64,000 nt of DNA from an uncultured Modestobacter sp. (GCF_947486615.1 NZ_CANKUD010000004.1:1-64000); one strand, 5' to 3'; positions 18,239-28,842 are shown, counted from the first letter of the stretch. Notes: generated from the letters alone by a model not told the origin. Numbers and translations are program-made.

Positions 18239-19156
18239 GTGCCCGTCGCGCTCCTCGTCACCGTCAGCCCCCGCCTGCCCGGCCTGCTCGCCCCCGCCGG
18301 CTGGCGGGCGGTCACCGCCGCGCCCGCCGTGCTCGCCCTGCCCGGGGCCGCCGCCACCGCGACCGCGCTCCGCGCCGAGGGCATCGCGGTCATCGACGTC
18401 ACCGGCGCCGCACAGGCCGACGCAGGGGCCCCTGGCGCCGTCCTGCTGGCCACTCCGGAGGAGGCGGCCGGCTGGGACCGCGTCCGCCGGGTGGCCGGCG
18501 CCCCCGAGCCGCCCGGTGCCCGGTTGCTGGACGTCGTCACCGTGATGGACCGGCTGCGCTCGCCCGGCGGCTGCCCCTGGGACGCCGAGCAGACCCACGC
18601 CTCGCTGCGCGGCTACCTGCTGGAAGAGGCGCACGAGGCCTACGACGCGATCGTGGACGAGGACCCGGTGGCCATGCGCGAGGAGCTGGGCGACGTGCTG
18701 CTGCAGGTCGCCTTCCACGCCCGGGTCGCCGCCGAGGCCGAGCCCGGCTTCGACGTCGACGACGTGGCCGGTGACCTGGTCGACAAGCTCGTACGCCGGC
18801 ACCCGCACGTGTTCGCCGACGCCGGCCCCCGGGACGTCGCCGCGGTGGAACGCGGCTGGGACGAGATCAAGAAGACCGAGAAGCAGCGGCGCTCGCCGAC
18901 CGAGGGGGTGTCCCGCTCACAGCCGGCCACCTCCTGGGCCACCGCGCTCACCGGGCGCGCCGAGCGGGCCGGCCTGCCCACCCCGCCGGCCGGTGAGCTG
19001 GCCGCCCGGGACGCCGACGAGCTCGGGCAGCTGCTGCTGGGGCTGGTCGTGGCCGCCCGCCGCCGTGGCTGGGACGCCGAGGACGCCCTGCGCACCGCCG
19101 TCCGCCGGTACGCCGACGAGCTGGACGCCGCCGCGCACGCCCGCACCGACGGCTGA
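18239..19156 (+). CDS. mazG: nucleoside triphosphate pyrophosphohydrolase MazG
   Basis: A 305-residue protein. The first 95 residues are an Ala/Pro-rich extension found in several actinobacterial MazG proteins. The MazG domain follows with its metal-binding pattern: EEAHE (from residue 129) and EELGD (from 148), within SPGGCPWDAEQTHASL and VRRHPHVF. It hydrolyses non-canonical (d)NTPs to monophosphates. GTG 18239, 4 bp after the lipoprotein stop, has GGAG at a suitable distance; GTG 18212 is an alternative that would overlap the previous gene by 23 bp. Position between mfd and eno matches the arrangement recalled from mycobacteria. Confidence 0.9.
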   Translation: MPVALLVTVSPRLPGLLAPAGWRAVTAAPAVLALPGAAATATALRAEGIAVIDVTGAAQADAGAPGAVLLATPEEAAGWDRVRRVAGAPEPPGARLLDVVTVMDRLRSPGGCPWDAEQTHASLRGYLLEEAHEAYDAIVDEDPVAMREELGDVLLQVAFHARVAAEAEPGFDVDDVAGDLVDKLVRRHPHVFADAGPRDVAAVERGWDEIKKTEKQRRSPTEGVSRSQPATSWATALTGRAERAGLPTPPAGELAARDADELGQLLLGLVVAARRRGWDAEDALRTAVRRYADELDAAAHARTDG

Positions 19157-19289
19157 GCTGCCCGCGGCTGTGGGTCATCGCACGGCGGACCGCCCGGCTC
19201 GGCACAGCTGCTGCCCCTAGCGTGGGTGGACGACCGGCCGACGAGGTGCCCGGTCGTCCACCGTCCCCGCTGGGAGGAGCAACACCCGC

Positions 19290-20564
19290 GTGCCTGCGCA
19301 CCCTGACCTCGAGGTCCTGTCCGCCGCCGACGACAGGGTCTCCGGGGTGCTGCCCGACAGCACCTGGGCGCTGCTGCTGGTGGTCGCCGGCGCCGCGCTG
19401 GTGGCCTGGCTGGCGGCCGTCGTGATCGGCCTGGTGGTCTCCCGCTTCGTCGGTCGATCGGCCGCCGTCGCCGACCTGTCCCGGCGCGGGCGGCGACCGC
19501 TGCGCCTGTTCCTCGTGCTGCTGGCGGTCACGGTCGTGCTGGACGCGGCGCCCGGGGTGGGGGAGTGGCGCGACGTCGTCGTCCGGGTGCTCGGGCTGCT
19601 GCTGATCGCCGCGGTCGCCTGGCTGATCGCGGTCGCCGCGTTCGTCGTCGAGGATCTCGCGCTGGCCCGCTACGACGTCGACGTGGCCGACAACCGGCAC
19701 GCCCGCCGGGTGCGCACCCAGGTCTCGCTGATCCGCCGGCTGACCGTGGCGGTGATCGCCGTGCTGGCCATCGCCGGGATGCTGCTGACCTTCCCCTCCG
19801 CCCGCGCGGCCGGCACGAGCATCCTGGCCAGCGCCGGGGTGCTGTCCGTGGTGGCCGGTCTGGCCGCCCAGACCTCGCTGGCCAACGTCTTCGCCGGTCT
19901 GCAGCTGGCGTTCACCGACGCGATCCGGGTCGACGACGTGGTGGTCATCGAGGACGAGTGGGGCCGGATCGAGGAGATCACCCTCACCTACGTGGTCGTG
20001 CACGTCTGGGACGACCGCCGGCTGGTGCTGCCCTCGACCTACTTCACCACCACCCCGTTCCAGAACTGGACCCGCAAGGAGTCCGCCGTGCTGGGCTCGG
20101 TGGAGATGGACGTCGACTGGACGGTGCCCTTCGACGAGATGCGCGGCGAGCTCGACCGGCTGCTGGCGGGCGACGACCTCTGGGACCAGCGGGTCAAGGT
20201 GCTGCAGGTGACCGACGCGGTCGGCGCGCTCGTCCGGGTGCGGGTGCTGGTCAGCGCCAAGGACGGGCCGACGTTGTTCGACCTGCGCTGCCACGTCCGC
20301 GAGGGGCTGGTGGTCTGGCTGCAGCGCACCCACCCCACCGGGCTGCCGAAGGTGCGCAACGAGGGCACCGCCGGACCCGACGTCGTCGCACCGGGTCGCC
20401 GTCCGGGGGCGGTGGACGGCGACGCCCGACCGGCCGGGCCGCAGGCCGGGCTGTTCACCGGCAGCGAGGAGGCCCGCGAGCGGTCCCGGGCCTTCACCGG
20501 GCCCAGCGAGGAGGAGTTGGCCGCCCGCGCCCGCACCGACGCGGAGGCCGAGCCGACCGCCTGA
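19290..20564 (+). CDS. MscS-family mechanosensitive channel
   Basis: A 424-residue membrane protein. There are four or so hydrophobic segments in residues 25-190. The MscS pore helix and beta domain follow: SAGVLSVVAGLAAQTSLANV, then DAIRVDDVVVI and WGRIEEITLTYVVV, which are diagnostic. VLPSTYFTTTPFQNWTR ends the beta domain. A cytoplasmic alpha/beta region and a charged 70-residue tail (SEEARERSRAF) complete it. It would open under membrane tension to release solutes. GTG 19290 has GGGAGGAG about ten bases upstream. It converges on the next gene with 9 bp between stops. Confidence 0.9.
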   Translation: MPAHPDLEVLSAADDRVSGVLPDSTWALLLVVAGAALVAWLAAVVIGLVVSRFVGRSAAVADLSRRGRRPLRLFLVLLAVTVVLDAAPGVGEWRDVVVRVLGLLLIAAVAWLIAVAAFVVEDLALARYDVDVADNRHARRVRTQVSLIRRLTVAVIAVLAIAGMLLTFPSARAAGTSILASAGVLSVVAGLAAQTSLANVFAGLQLAFTDAIRVDDVVVIEDEWGRIEEITLTYVVVHVWDDRRLVLPSTYFTTTPFQNWTRKESAVLGSVEMDVDWTVPFDEMRGELDRLLAGDDLWDQRVKVLQVTDAVGALVRVRVLVSAKDGPTLFDLRCHVREGLVVWLQRTHPTGLPKVRNEGTAGPDVVAPGRRPGAVDGDARPAGPQAGLFTGSEEARERSRAFTGPSEEELAARARTDAEAEPTA

Positions 20565-20573
20565 CGTGCCCGG

Positions 20574-22945
<2,372 letters not shown>

Positions 22946-22955
22946 CCCGGCGCCC

Positions 22956-23005
22956 CGAACGGGCCCGTCCCGGCCGTGAGCACGGCGCCGGGGCGGGCCC
23001 GTTCG
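22956..23005 (+). terminator. stem-loop terminator after eno
   Basis: Two 19-base arms (CGAACGGGCCCGTCCCGGC and its near-perfect complement with one G-T pair) flank a 12-base loop, 10 bases after the eno stop. It ends 23 bp before the next start codon. Confidence 0.7.
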
Positions 23006-23028
23006 AGCACTGACAGCGAGGAGAACCA

Positions 23029-23577
23029 GTGAGCACCGGTCCCACCCGTCGCGGCCGGTCCGGTGGCGGCCGTCGCCGGACCCCGTCGCGACCGGTGCGG
23101 GCCGGTGCCCGCGGTGCGGCGGACAGCCGGCCGGGCCGCCGCACCACCCGCCGCCCGACCCGGGGGACCGCACCCCGGCGCGGTCCGCGGTTCACCGGTC
23201 GCGCCGTCCTCCTCACCGCTCTGGTGCTGCTGCTGGCGCTCACCCTGGCCGGCCCGCTGCGCCAGTACGTCGCCGGCCGGCAGCAGCTCGCCCAGCTGGC
23301 GGCCGAGGAGGCCGCCCTCACCCAGCGGGCGGCCGAGCTGCAGGCCCGGCTGGACCAGCAGGCCGACCCGGCCTACGTCGAGCAGCAGGCGCGCGAGCGG
23401 CTGACCCTCGTCCCGCCGGGCAGCCGGCTGGTCATCGTGGGCGACGCCGGCGACCCGGGAGACACCGCCGACGCACCGCCCGGGGCGACGGACCCCAGCG
23501 CACCGGTGCCCTGGTACGAGGGCCTGCTCGGCTCGATCGCCACCGCCGACGGCGAGCCCGCGACGGACGGCGACTGA
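23029..23577 (+). CDS. FtsB/DivIC-like septum formation initiator
   Basis: A 182-residue single-pass protein. A basic, Arg/Pro-rich cytoplasmic N-terminus of about 55 residues precedes one membrane helix (about 60-82). A short coiled coil rich in Gln/Leu/Ala (QQLAQLAAEEAALTQRAAEL) follows, then the family motif YVEQQARERLTLVPPGS. Such proteins form the FtsQLB-type complex that activates septal cell-wall synthesis. GTG 23029 has GAGGAG upstream. The position between eno and DUF501 is the conserved actinobacterial context. The C-terminal tail is acidic and Pro-rich. Confidence 0.85.
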   Translation: MSTGPTRRGRSGGGRRRTPSRPVRAGARGAADSRPGRRTTRRPTRGTAPRRGPRFTGRAVLLTALVLLLALTLAGPLRQYVAGRQQLAQLAAEEAALTQRAAELQARLDQQADPAYVEQQARERLTLVPPGSRLVIVGDAGDPGDTADAPPGATDPSAPVPWYEGLLGSIATADGEPATDGD

Positions 23578-23673
23578 GCGAGGTCTCCGACGACCTGCCC
23601 CGACACCAGCTCGCGTCGGGTGCCGGGAGGGGGCCGTGCGCGACGGGTCGAGGCGCTGCCGGAGACTCTTGGG

Positions 23674-24261
23674 GTGTCCAGTCCCGACCCCGCCCAGGTC
23701 TCGCCGCCGGTCACGCCGGACGAGCGCGCCGTCATCGCCCGCCAGCTCGGCCGCCCGCCCCGCGCCCTGGTCGGCGTCGCGCACCGCTGCCCGTGCGGCC
23801 AGCCCGACGTCGTGGAGACCTCGCCCCGGCTGGAGGACGGCACCCCGTTCCCGACGCTCTACTACCTGACCTGCCCGCGGGCGACGGCGGCGGCGAGCCG
23901 GCTGGAGTCCGCCGGCCGGATGCGCGAGTGGCAGGACGAGCTGGCCACCGACCCTGAGCTGGCCGCGGCCTACCTCGCGGCGCACGAGGCGTTCCTGGCC
24001 ACCCGCGACGCGCGGGACGTGCTGCCGACCCGGGCCACCGCCGGCGGCATGCCCGACCGGGTGAAGTGCCTGCACGCGCTGGCCGGCCACGCCCTGGCCG
24101 CCGGCCCCGGGGTCAACCCGATCGGCGACCGGGCGGTGGCCGAGATGGGGGAGTGGTGGTCGGCCGGGCCGTGCGCCCAGCCGTCCCCCCAGGACCCGGC
24201 GGACGTGCGCTCCCCGGACGCTGCGGACCTGCGCTCCCCGGACGCGGGGGGACGGGCGTGA
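23674..24261 (+). CDS. DUF501 domain-containing protein
   Basis: A 195-residue cytoplasmic protein of the DUF501 family. Conserved segments are LGRPPRALVGVAHRCPCGQPDVVET, with two cysteines, PFPTLYYLTCPRA and GMPDRVKCLHALAGHALA with INPIGD-like VNPIGDRAV. The Cys/His content suggests possible metal binding, but the function is unknown. GTG 23674 is preferred because the 18 upstream codons are not family-like. The C-terminus carries a 24-bp in-frame tandem duplication encoding ADVRSPDA then ADLRSPDA. It overlaps the ppx gene by 4 bp (GTGA). Confidence 0.82.
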   Translation: MSSPDPAQVSPPVTPDERAVIARQLGRPPRALVGVAHRCPCGQPDVVETSPRLEDGTPFPTLYYLTCPRATAAASRLESAGRMREWQDELATDPELAAAYLAAHEAFLATRDARDVLPTRATAGGMPDRVKCLHALAGHALAAGPGVNPIGDRAVAEMGEWWSAGPCAQPSPQDPADVRSPDAADLRSPDAGGRA

Positions 24262-25208
24262 CCCGGGTCGCCGCCATCGACTGCGGCACCAACTCCATCC
24301 GGCTCCTGGTGGCCGACGTCCCGGCCGAGGGGGCGCACACCGACCTGCTGCGCCGGATGGAGGTCGTCCGGCTCGGGCAGGGGGTGGACGCCACCGGCCG
24401 GCTGGCCCCGGAGGCGATCGAGCGCACCCGTGTGGTGCTGGCCGAGTACGCCGCCCAGGCCCGCGAGCTGGGGGCCGAGCGGGTGCGGATGGTCGCCACG
24501 AGTGCCAGCCGGGACGCCGCCAACCGGGACGAGTTCGAGGCGATGGTGGTCGCCACCCTCGGCCAGCTGCCCGACGTGGTGCCCGGGGTGGAGGAGGCCG
24601 AGCTGTCCTTCCTGGGGGCGACCGCGTCCCTGGCGGCGGCAGCGCAGGCGCACGGTCAGGCGGCGCCCCGCCCGCCGTACCTGGTCGTCGACATCGGCGG
24701 CGGCTCGACCGAGTTCGTGCTCGGCGACGCGGCCGGGGTGCGCGCGGCCCGGTCGGTGGACGTCGGCTGCGTGCGGCTCACCGAGCGGCACCTGCGCAGT
24801 GACCCCCCGCCGCCGGACGAGGTGCAGGCCGCCGAGGCCGACGTCCGCGCGGCGCTGGACCTGGTGGCCGCCGAGGTCCCGGTGGGGGAGGCCGCCACCC
24901 TGGTGGGCCTGGCCGGCTCGGTGACCACGGTCGCCGCACTGGCGCTGGGCCTGACCGCCTACGACCCGGCCGCCATCCACGGCTCCCGCATCCCGGTCGG
25001 CGCCGTCCGCTCGGTCACCGCCGGGCTGCTCACCGCCACCCGGGCCCGGCGGGCGGCCTCGCCGGTCATGCACCCGGGCCGGGTCGACGTCATCGGCGCC
25101 GGCGCCCTCGTGCTGCGGGTGATCATGGACGCCTTCGAACTCGAGGACGTCGTGGTCAGCGAGCACGACATCCTCGACGGCATCGCCCTCCGCCTCGCGC
25201 GCTCCTGA
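24258..25208 (+). CDS. Ppx/GppA exopolyphosphatase family protein
   Basis: A 316-residue protein of the ASKHA superfamily. Phosphate-1 motif IDCGTNSIRLLVAD lies at 7-20, DIGGGSTEFVLG is phosphate-2 and VGLAGSVTTVAAL the adenosine-type motif. It is the short form without the C-terminal HD domain of E. coli GppA, like the two short mycobacterial enzymes. It probably removes terminal phosphate from polyphosphate or acts on pppGpp. GTG 24258 overlaps the DUF501 stop, so the two are coupled. A terminator and then a hairpin repeat follow. Confidence 0.9.
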   Translation: MTRVAAIDCGTNSIRLLVADVPAEGAHTDLLRRMEVVRLGQGVDATGRLAPEAIERTRVVLAEYAAQARELGAERVRMVATSASRDAANRDEFEAMVVATLGQLPDVVPGVEEAELSFLGATASLAAAAQAHGQAAPRPPYLVVDIGGGSTEFVLGDAAGVRAARSVDVGCVRLTERHLRSDPPPPDEVQAAEADVRAALDLVAAEVPVGEAATLVGLAGSVTTVAALALGLTAYDPAAIHGSRIPVGAVRSVTAGLLTATRARRAASPVMHPGRVDVIGAGALVLRVIMDAFELEDVVVSEHDILDGIALRLARS

Positions 25209-25213
25209 CGCCG

Positions 25214-25240
25214 CGGGACGGGCCCGCAGGGCCCGTCCCG
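25214..25240 (+). terminator. stem-loop terminator after ppx
   Basis: A perfect 12-bp inverted repeat (CGGGACGGGCCC and its complement) with a GCA loop, 5 bases after the ppx stop. It abuts the hairpin repeat belonging to the convergent DUF4235 gene. Confidence 0.7.
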
Positions 25241-25242
25241 TC

Positions 25243-25302
25243 GGCCCCCCTGCAGGGGCCCGCGCCGAGCGTGCGAGGCGTGGGGGGCAGGGGGGTCCTT
25301 TC
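25243..25302 (-). repeat. stop-codon-adjacent hairpin repeat, copy 1
   Basis: Read on the minus strand it begins immediately after the DUF4235 stop codon with GAAAGGACCCCCC. It forms an outer stem (CCCCCCTGC paired with GCAGGGGGG) and an inner stem (CCCGCGCC paired with GGCGTGGG) closed by the loop GAGCGTGCGA (25267-25276). The loop is the reverse complement of TCGCACGCTC and is shared with copies at 27452 (one base different) and 62926. It could be a transcription terminator for the DUF4235 gene. Confidence 0.75.
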
Positions 25303-25608
25303 TCAGGCGGCGCTGTCGGCGTTGACGCCGGGGGGCAGGTTGCCGGTGACCTTCTGGTAGACGGTCGCGGCCGCGTTGGCGGCGACCAGCCGGCCGGCGG
25401 CGTAGAGCGCGCCGGAGACCGCGGCCCAGGCCAGTGCGTCGGGCCAGGTGACGCCGGGGGCGGCGGGGTTCTTCGGCGGCGGGTAGCCCCGCACCTTCTC
25501 CCACGTCGTGTCGGCCACCTTCTTGACCACGATCCCGGCCGGGATCGCCATCGCCGGGCCGAGCAGCTTGTACAACAACGGGGTCTTCACCTTCTGCTTC
25601 TTCGCCAC
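25303..25608 (-). CDS. DUF4235 small membrane protein
   Basis: A 101-residue protein matching the DUF4235 pattern. After a Lys-rich start (VAKKQKVKTPLLYKLLG) comes a first hydrophobic segment AMAIPAGIVVKKVADTTWEKV, a Pro/Lys loop, and a second segment WAAVSGALYAAGRLVAANAA. Two membrane helices are likely. GTG 25608 was chosen because the residues further upstream (His/Arg-rich) overlap the divergent uracil-DNA glycosylase start region and do not look like the family. Function is unknown. Confidence 0.78.
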   Translation of the reverse strand: MAKKQKVKTPLLYKLLGPAMAIPAGIVVKKVADTTWEKVRGYPPPKNPAAPGVTWPDALAWAAVSGALYAAGRLVAANAAATVYQKVTGNLPPGVNADSAA

Positions 25609-25667
25609 CCCACGATCATGCCGGGGGTGGCTGCGGCGCGCTCCCGGAGCAGTGCTGTGCTGTCGGC

Positions 25668-26429
25668 ATGGCACGTGACGCCGACGGCTTCCCCGTCACC
25701 CGCAGCGCCGCCGGGGTCCGGCGCGGCGCGGCCGGCAGCCGCGACCTGGTGCTGCTCGACGAGCGGGTCTCCGGCTGCCGGGCCTGCCCGCGGCTGGTGG
25801 CCTGGCGGGAGGAGGTCGCCCACGTCAAGCGGGCGTCCTTCCGGGACGAGGACTACTGGGGCCGCCCGGTGCCCGGGCTCGGGCCGGCGGATGCGCGGAT
25901 CGCCGTCGTCGGGCTGGCGCCGGCCGCCCACGGCGGCAACCGCACCGGCCGGGTGTTCACCGGTGACCGCAGCGGTGACTGGATCTTCGCCGCGCTCTGG
26001 CGGGCCGGGCTGGCGAACCAGCCGACGTCGGTGCACGCCGACGACGGTCTGGAGCTCACCGACGTCCGGGTGTGCGCCGCCGTCCGGTGCGCGCCGCCGG
26101 CGAACGCCCCGACGCCGGAGGAGCGGGACACCTGCTCGCCGTGGCTGGCCCGTGAGCTCGCGCTGCTGCCGCGGCTGCGGGTGGTCGTCGTCCTGGGCGG
26201 GTTCGGCTGGACGGCGCTGTGGCCGGTGCTGGCCGGCGCCGGGGTGACGCTGCCGCGGCCACGGCCGGCGTTCGGGCACGGCGTGGAGGTCACCCTGGCC
26301 GGTCCGCACGGCCCGCTGACCCTGCTGGGCAGCTACCACGTCAGCCAGCAGAACACCTTCACCGGCAAGCTGACCGAACCGATGCTGGACGCCGTGCTCG
26401 CCCGCGCGACGGAGCTGGCAAGCTCCTGA
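25668..26429 (+). CDS. family 5 uracil-DNA glycosylase (UdgB-type)
   Basis: A 253-residue base-excision repair enzyme. Motif A is GLAPAAHGGNRTGRVFTGD (82-100), characteristic of family 5 (UDGb), which uses no Asn/Asp catalyst at the usual position. Motif B is SYHVSQQNTFTG (222-233, His224). Cysteines 37, 40, 141 and 156 have the spacing expected of a 4Fe-4S cluster. It would excise uracil, and possibly hypoxanthine, from DNA. ATG 25668 is the first sensible start. A tRNA gene begins 10 bp after its stop. Confidence 0.92.
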   Translation: MARDADGFPVTRSAAGVRRGAAGSRDLVLLDERVSGCRACPRLVAWREEVAHVKRASFRDEDYWGRPVPGLGPADARIAVVGLAPAAHGGNRTGRVFTGDRSGDWIFAALWRAGLANQPTSVHADDGLELTDVRVCAAVRCAPPANAPTPEERDTCSPWLARELALLPRLRVVVVLGGFGWTALWPVLAGAGVTLPRPRPAFGHGVEVTLAGPHGPLTLLGSYHVSQQNTFTGKLTEPMLDAVLARATELASS

Positions 26430-26438
26430 GCGCTGGAC

Positions 26439-26512
26439 GCCCCCGTAGCCCAATCGGCAGAGGCAGGCCCCTTAAAAGGGTCCCGGTGTCGGTTCGAACC
26501 CGACCGGGGGCA
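26439..26512 (+). tRNA. tRNA with UAA anticodon (tRNA-Leu by anticodon), short variable loop
   Basis: A 74-base cloverleaf. The acceptor is GCCCCCG (26439-26445) paired with CGGGGGC (26505-26511), with discriminator A26512 and no encoded CCA. The D arm is GCC/GGC. The anticodon stem is GGCCC/GGGTC around loop CTTAAAA (26471-26477), giving anticodon TAA at 26473-26475. The variable loop is only 5 bases (CCGGT) and the T arm is GTCGG-TTCGAAC-CCGAC. The anticodon reads UUA (leucine), yet the short variable loop is class I, whereas bacterial leucine tRNAs normally have a long variable arm. The charging identity is therefore uncertain. Confidence 0.88.
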
Positions 26513-26629
26513 CCCGTCCGAGTGGTGCCGGGAGAGTGGGAACTCGCCGGGCTGACCTGGCGTTGGAACAGGCAGCGTGGGGTGCACCGACTGCCTCACG
26601 GTCCGACCAGTCACCTCGAGGAGATGACG

Positions 26630-27451
26630 ATGCCCAGCAGCAACCCGGCCTTCAGCCGGGGGTTCCCCGCGGCCGGCACCGGCCAGAACGCCGGCTGGGG
26701 CACCGCCCCGCAGCAGACGTACGGCGGGGCTCCCACCCAGCAGGACCCCTACGCCGCACCGTCGCCGTACGCGGCCACCGGTCGCGCCTACCTGACGATG
26801 GACGACGTCGTCACCAAGACCGGCATCACCTTCCTGGTGACCGTCCTGGCCGCCGCCGCGACCTGGGCGCTTCCGGGCACCTCCGCCGCGGCCTTCGCGC
26901 TGCCGGCGGTGCTGATCGCCTTCGTGATCGCGATGGTGATCTCGTTCAAGCAGATCGCCAACCCCGGGGCCACGCTGGCCTTCGCGGCCCTCGAGGGCAT
27001 CGCACTGGGTGCGATCAGCGAGCTCTACGCCCTGCAGTTCGGCGGCAACATCATCATGCAGGCGGTGATCGGCACCTTCGGTGTCTTCGTCGGCATGCTG
27101 GTGGTCTACAAGACCGGCGCGATCCGGGTCACCCCGAAGCTGACCCGCTGGATCGTCGGCGCGATGTTCGGTGTGCTGGCCCTGGTGCTGGTCAACCTGG
27201 TCGCGAGCTTCTTCACCCCCGGCGGCCTCGGCCTGCGTGACGGTGGCACGTTCGCCATCATCTTCAGCCTGGTGGTCATCGGTGTCGCGGCGTTCTCGCT
27301 GCTGCTCGACTTCGACATGGCCGACGAGGCGATCCGCCGCGGTGCCGAGCCGAAGTTCGCCTGGTACATCGCCTTCGGCCTCCTGGTGACGGTCGTCTGG
27401 CTGTACCTGGAGATCCTGCGTCTGCTGAGCTACCTGCAGTCCAGCGACTGA
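26630..27451 (+). CDS. Bax inhibitor-1/YccA family membrane protein
   Basis: A 273-residue protein with a polar N-terminus of about 55 residues rich in Gly/Gln/Pro/Tyr, then seven membrane helices. LTMDDVVTKTGITFLVTVLAA opens the first helix, and EGIALGAISELY and LDFDMADEAI are typical of the actinobacterial Bax1-I group. Family members act as membrane pH-sensitive leak or stress proteins; the bacterial role is not settled. ATG 26630 has GAGGAG six bases upstream. ATG 26624, two codons earlier, directly abuts that sequence and is unlikely. Confidence 0.88.
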   Translation: MPSSNPAFSRGFPAAGTGQNAGWGTAPQQTYGGAPTQQDPYAAPSPYAATGRAYLTMDDVVTKTGITFLVTVLAAAATWALPGTSAAAFALPAVLIAFVIAMVISFKQIANPGATLAFAALEGIALGAISELYALQFGGNIIMQAVIGTFGVFVGMLVVYKTGAIRVTPKLTRWIVGAMFGVLALVLVNLVASFFTPGGLGLRDGGTFAIIFSLVVIGVAAFSLLLDFDMADEAIRRGAEPKFAWYIAFGLLVTVVWLYLEILRLLSYLQSSD

Positions 27452-27510
27452 TGAAGGGCCTCCTTCTCCTCACCCCTTGCACGCTCGGGGCGAGCCTCTG
27501 AAGGGGCCTG
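27452..27510 (+). repeat. stop-codon-adjacent hairpin repeat, copy 2
   Basis: It starts directly after the TGA of the Bax1-like gene with TGAAGGGCC. An outer stem pairs GGCCTCCTTC with GAAGGGGCC (loosely), and an inner stem pairs CTCACCCC with GGGGCGAG around the loop TTGCACGCTC (27477-27486). The loop is one base different from TCGCACGCTC and in the same orientation as the gene. Confidence 0.7.
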
Positions 27511-27515
27511 ACAAC

Positions 27516-27555
27516 GACAGTGGCCCGGTCCCCGCGAGGGGGCCGGGCCACTGTC
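27516..27555. terminator. bidirectional stem-loop terminator
   Basis: An 18-bp inverted repeat (GACAGTGGCCCGGTCCCC with its complement, one G-T pair) closed by a GCGA tetraloop. It lies between the convergent Bax1-like and thiolase genes, so it can serve both strands. Confidence 0.78.
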
Positions 27556-27558
27556 ATG

Positions 27559-27617
27559 AGAAGGACCCCGTCCCCGGGCCCACGACACGCTCCGCGCGCC
27601 GCGGGCCCGGGGACGGA
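27559..27617 (+). repeat. hairpin repeat, copy 3 (variant loop)
   Basis: It begins AGAAGGACCCCGTCC and forms a perfect 14-bp stem (CCGTCCCCGGGCCC with its complement, 27568-27581 and 27603-27616) around a 21-base loop that includes CACGCTC. It ends 4 bp before the thiolase stop codon, in the opposite orientation to that gene. It shares the AAGGACCCC edge with the other copies but, unlike them, does not begin next to a stop codon. Confidence 0.6.
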
Positions 27618-27621
27618 ACTG

Positions 27622-28842
27622 CTAGCTCAGGCGCTCGAGCACCATCGCCATGCCCTGGCCGCCACCGACGCACATGGTCTCCAGGCCGAACTGGCCGTCC
27701 CGGGCGCGCAGGCCGTTGAGCAGGGTGCCGGTGATCCGGGCGCCGGTCATGCCGAAGGGGTGCCCGACGGCGATCGCGCCGCCGTGCACGTTCAGCTTGT
27801 CGATGTCGATGCCCAGGTCGCGGTAGCTGGGGATGACCTGCGCGGCGAACGCCTCGTTGATCTCCACCAGGTCCATGTCCGAGATGGACATCCCGGCGCG
27901 GGCCAGCGCCTGCTGCGAGGCGGCGACCGGGCCGTAGCCCATGATCTCCGGCGAGAGCCCGGTGACGCCGGTGGAGACGATCCGGGCCAGCGGGGTGATG
28001 CCCAGCTCGGCGGCCTTGGTGTCGCTCATGACCACCAGGGCGGCGGCGCCGTCGTTGAGCGGGCAGGCGTTGCCGGCGGTGACCCGGCCCTCGGGGCGGA
28101 AGACCGGCTTCAGGCCGGAGATGCCCTCGATCGTGGTGCCGGCGCGCGGGCCGTCGTCCGTGGTCACCACGGTGCCGTCGGGGGTGGTGACCGGGGTGAT
28201 CTCCCGCTCCCAGAAGCCGCTGGCGATGGCCTGCTCGGCCAGGTTCTGGCTGCGGACGGCGAACTCGTCCATCTCGGCGCGGGAGACGTCCTTGAGCAGC
28301 GCGAGGTTCTCCGCCGTCTGGCCCATGGCGATGTAGGCGTCGGGCAGGTCGCCGTCCTCGCGCGGGTCGTGCCAGGAGTCGGCCCCGCTCTCGGCGGCCT
28401 TCGCGACCTTGGCCTGGGCGGCCTCGAACCGCGGGTTCTGGGTGTCCGGGATGGCGTCGGAGTTGCCCTTGACGAAGCGGGACACCATCTCCACGCCCGC
28501 GGAGATGAACACGTCGCCCTCGCCGGCCTTGATCGCGTGCAGCGCCATCCGGGTGGTCTGCAGCGAGGAGGAGCAGTAGCGGGTGATCGTCGTCCCGGGC
28601 AGGTGGTCCATGCCCATCAGGACGGCGACGACGCGGCCCATGTTGAAGCCCTGCTCACCGCCGGGCAGGCCGCAGCCGAGCATCAGGTCGTCGATGTCGG
28701 TCGGGTCCAGCTGCGGCACCTGGTCCAGCGCGGCCCGGGTGATCGTGGCGGCCAGGTCGTCGGGGCGGAAGTCCTTGAGCGACCCCTTGAACGCGCGGCC
28801 GATGGGGGAGCGGGCGGCGGCGACGATGACGGCTTCGGGCAT
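27622..28842 (-). CDS. acetyl-CoA C-acyltransferase (thiolase)
   Basis: A 406-residue thiolase. The acyl-accepting cysteine is Cys90 in [29 protein letters not shown] (catalytic His361) and MCVGGGQG (proton-transfer Cys391) are the other active-site loops. It would carry out thiolytic cleavage in fatty-acid beta-oxidation or the reverse condensation; chain-length preference cannot be read. ATG 28842 follows GGAGGA. It faces the Bax1-like gene tail to tail across three hairpins. No beta-oxidation partner gene lies next to it. Confidence 0.93.
   Translation of the reverse strand: MPEAVIVAAARSPIGRAFKGSLKDFRPDDLAATITRAALDQVPQLDPTDIDDLMLGCGLPGGEQGFNMGRVVAVLMGMDHLPGTTITRYCSSSLQTTRMALHAIKAGEGDVFISAGVEMVSRFVKGNSDAIPDTQNPRFEAAQAKVAKAAESGADSWHDPREDGDLPDAYIAMGQTAENLALLKDVSRAEMDEFAVRSQNLAEQAIASGFWEREITPVTTPDGTVVTTDDGPRAGTTIEGISGLKPVFRPEGRVTAGNACPLNDGAAALVVMSDTKAAELGITPLARIVSTGVTGLSPEIMGYGPVAASQQALARAGMSISDMDLVEINEAFAAQVIPSYRDLGIDIDKLNVHGGAIAVGHPFGMTGARITGTLLNGLRARDGQFGLETMCVGGGQGMAMVLERLS

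Noticed and set aside
12886-18540. A 1884-codon open frame on the minus strand across mfd and its neighbours
   Set aside because: It is antisense to clearly recognisable Mfd, lipoprotein and MazG genes. Its translation is Arg/Gly/His-rich without any domain, a usual by-product of very high GC at third codon positions.
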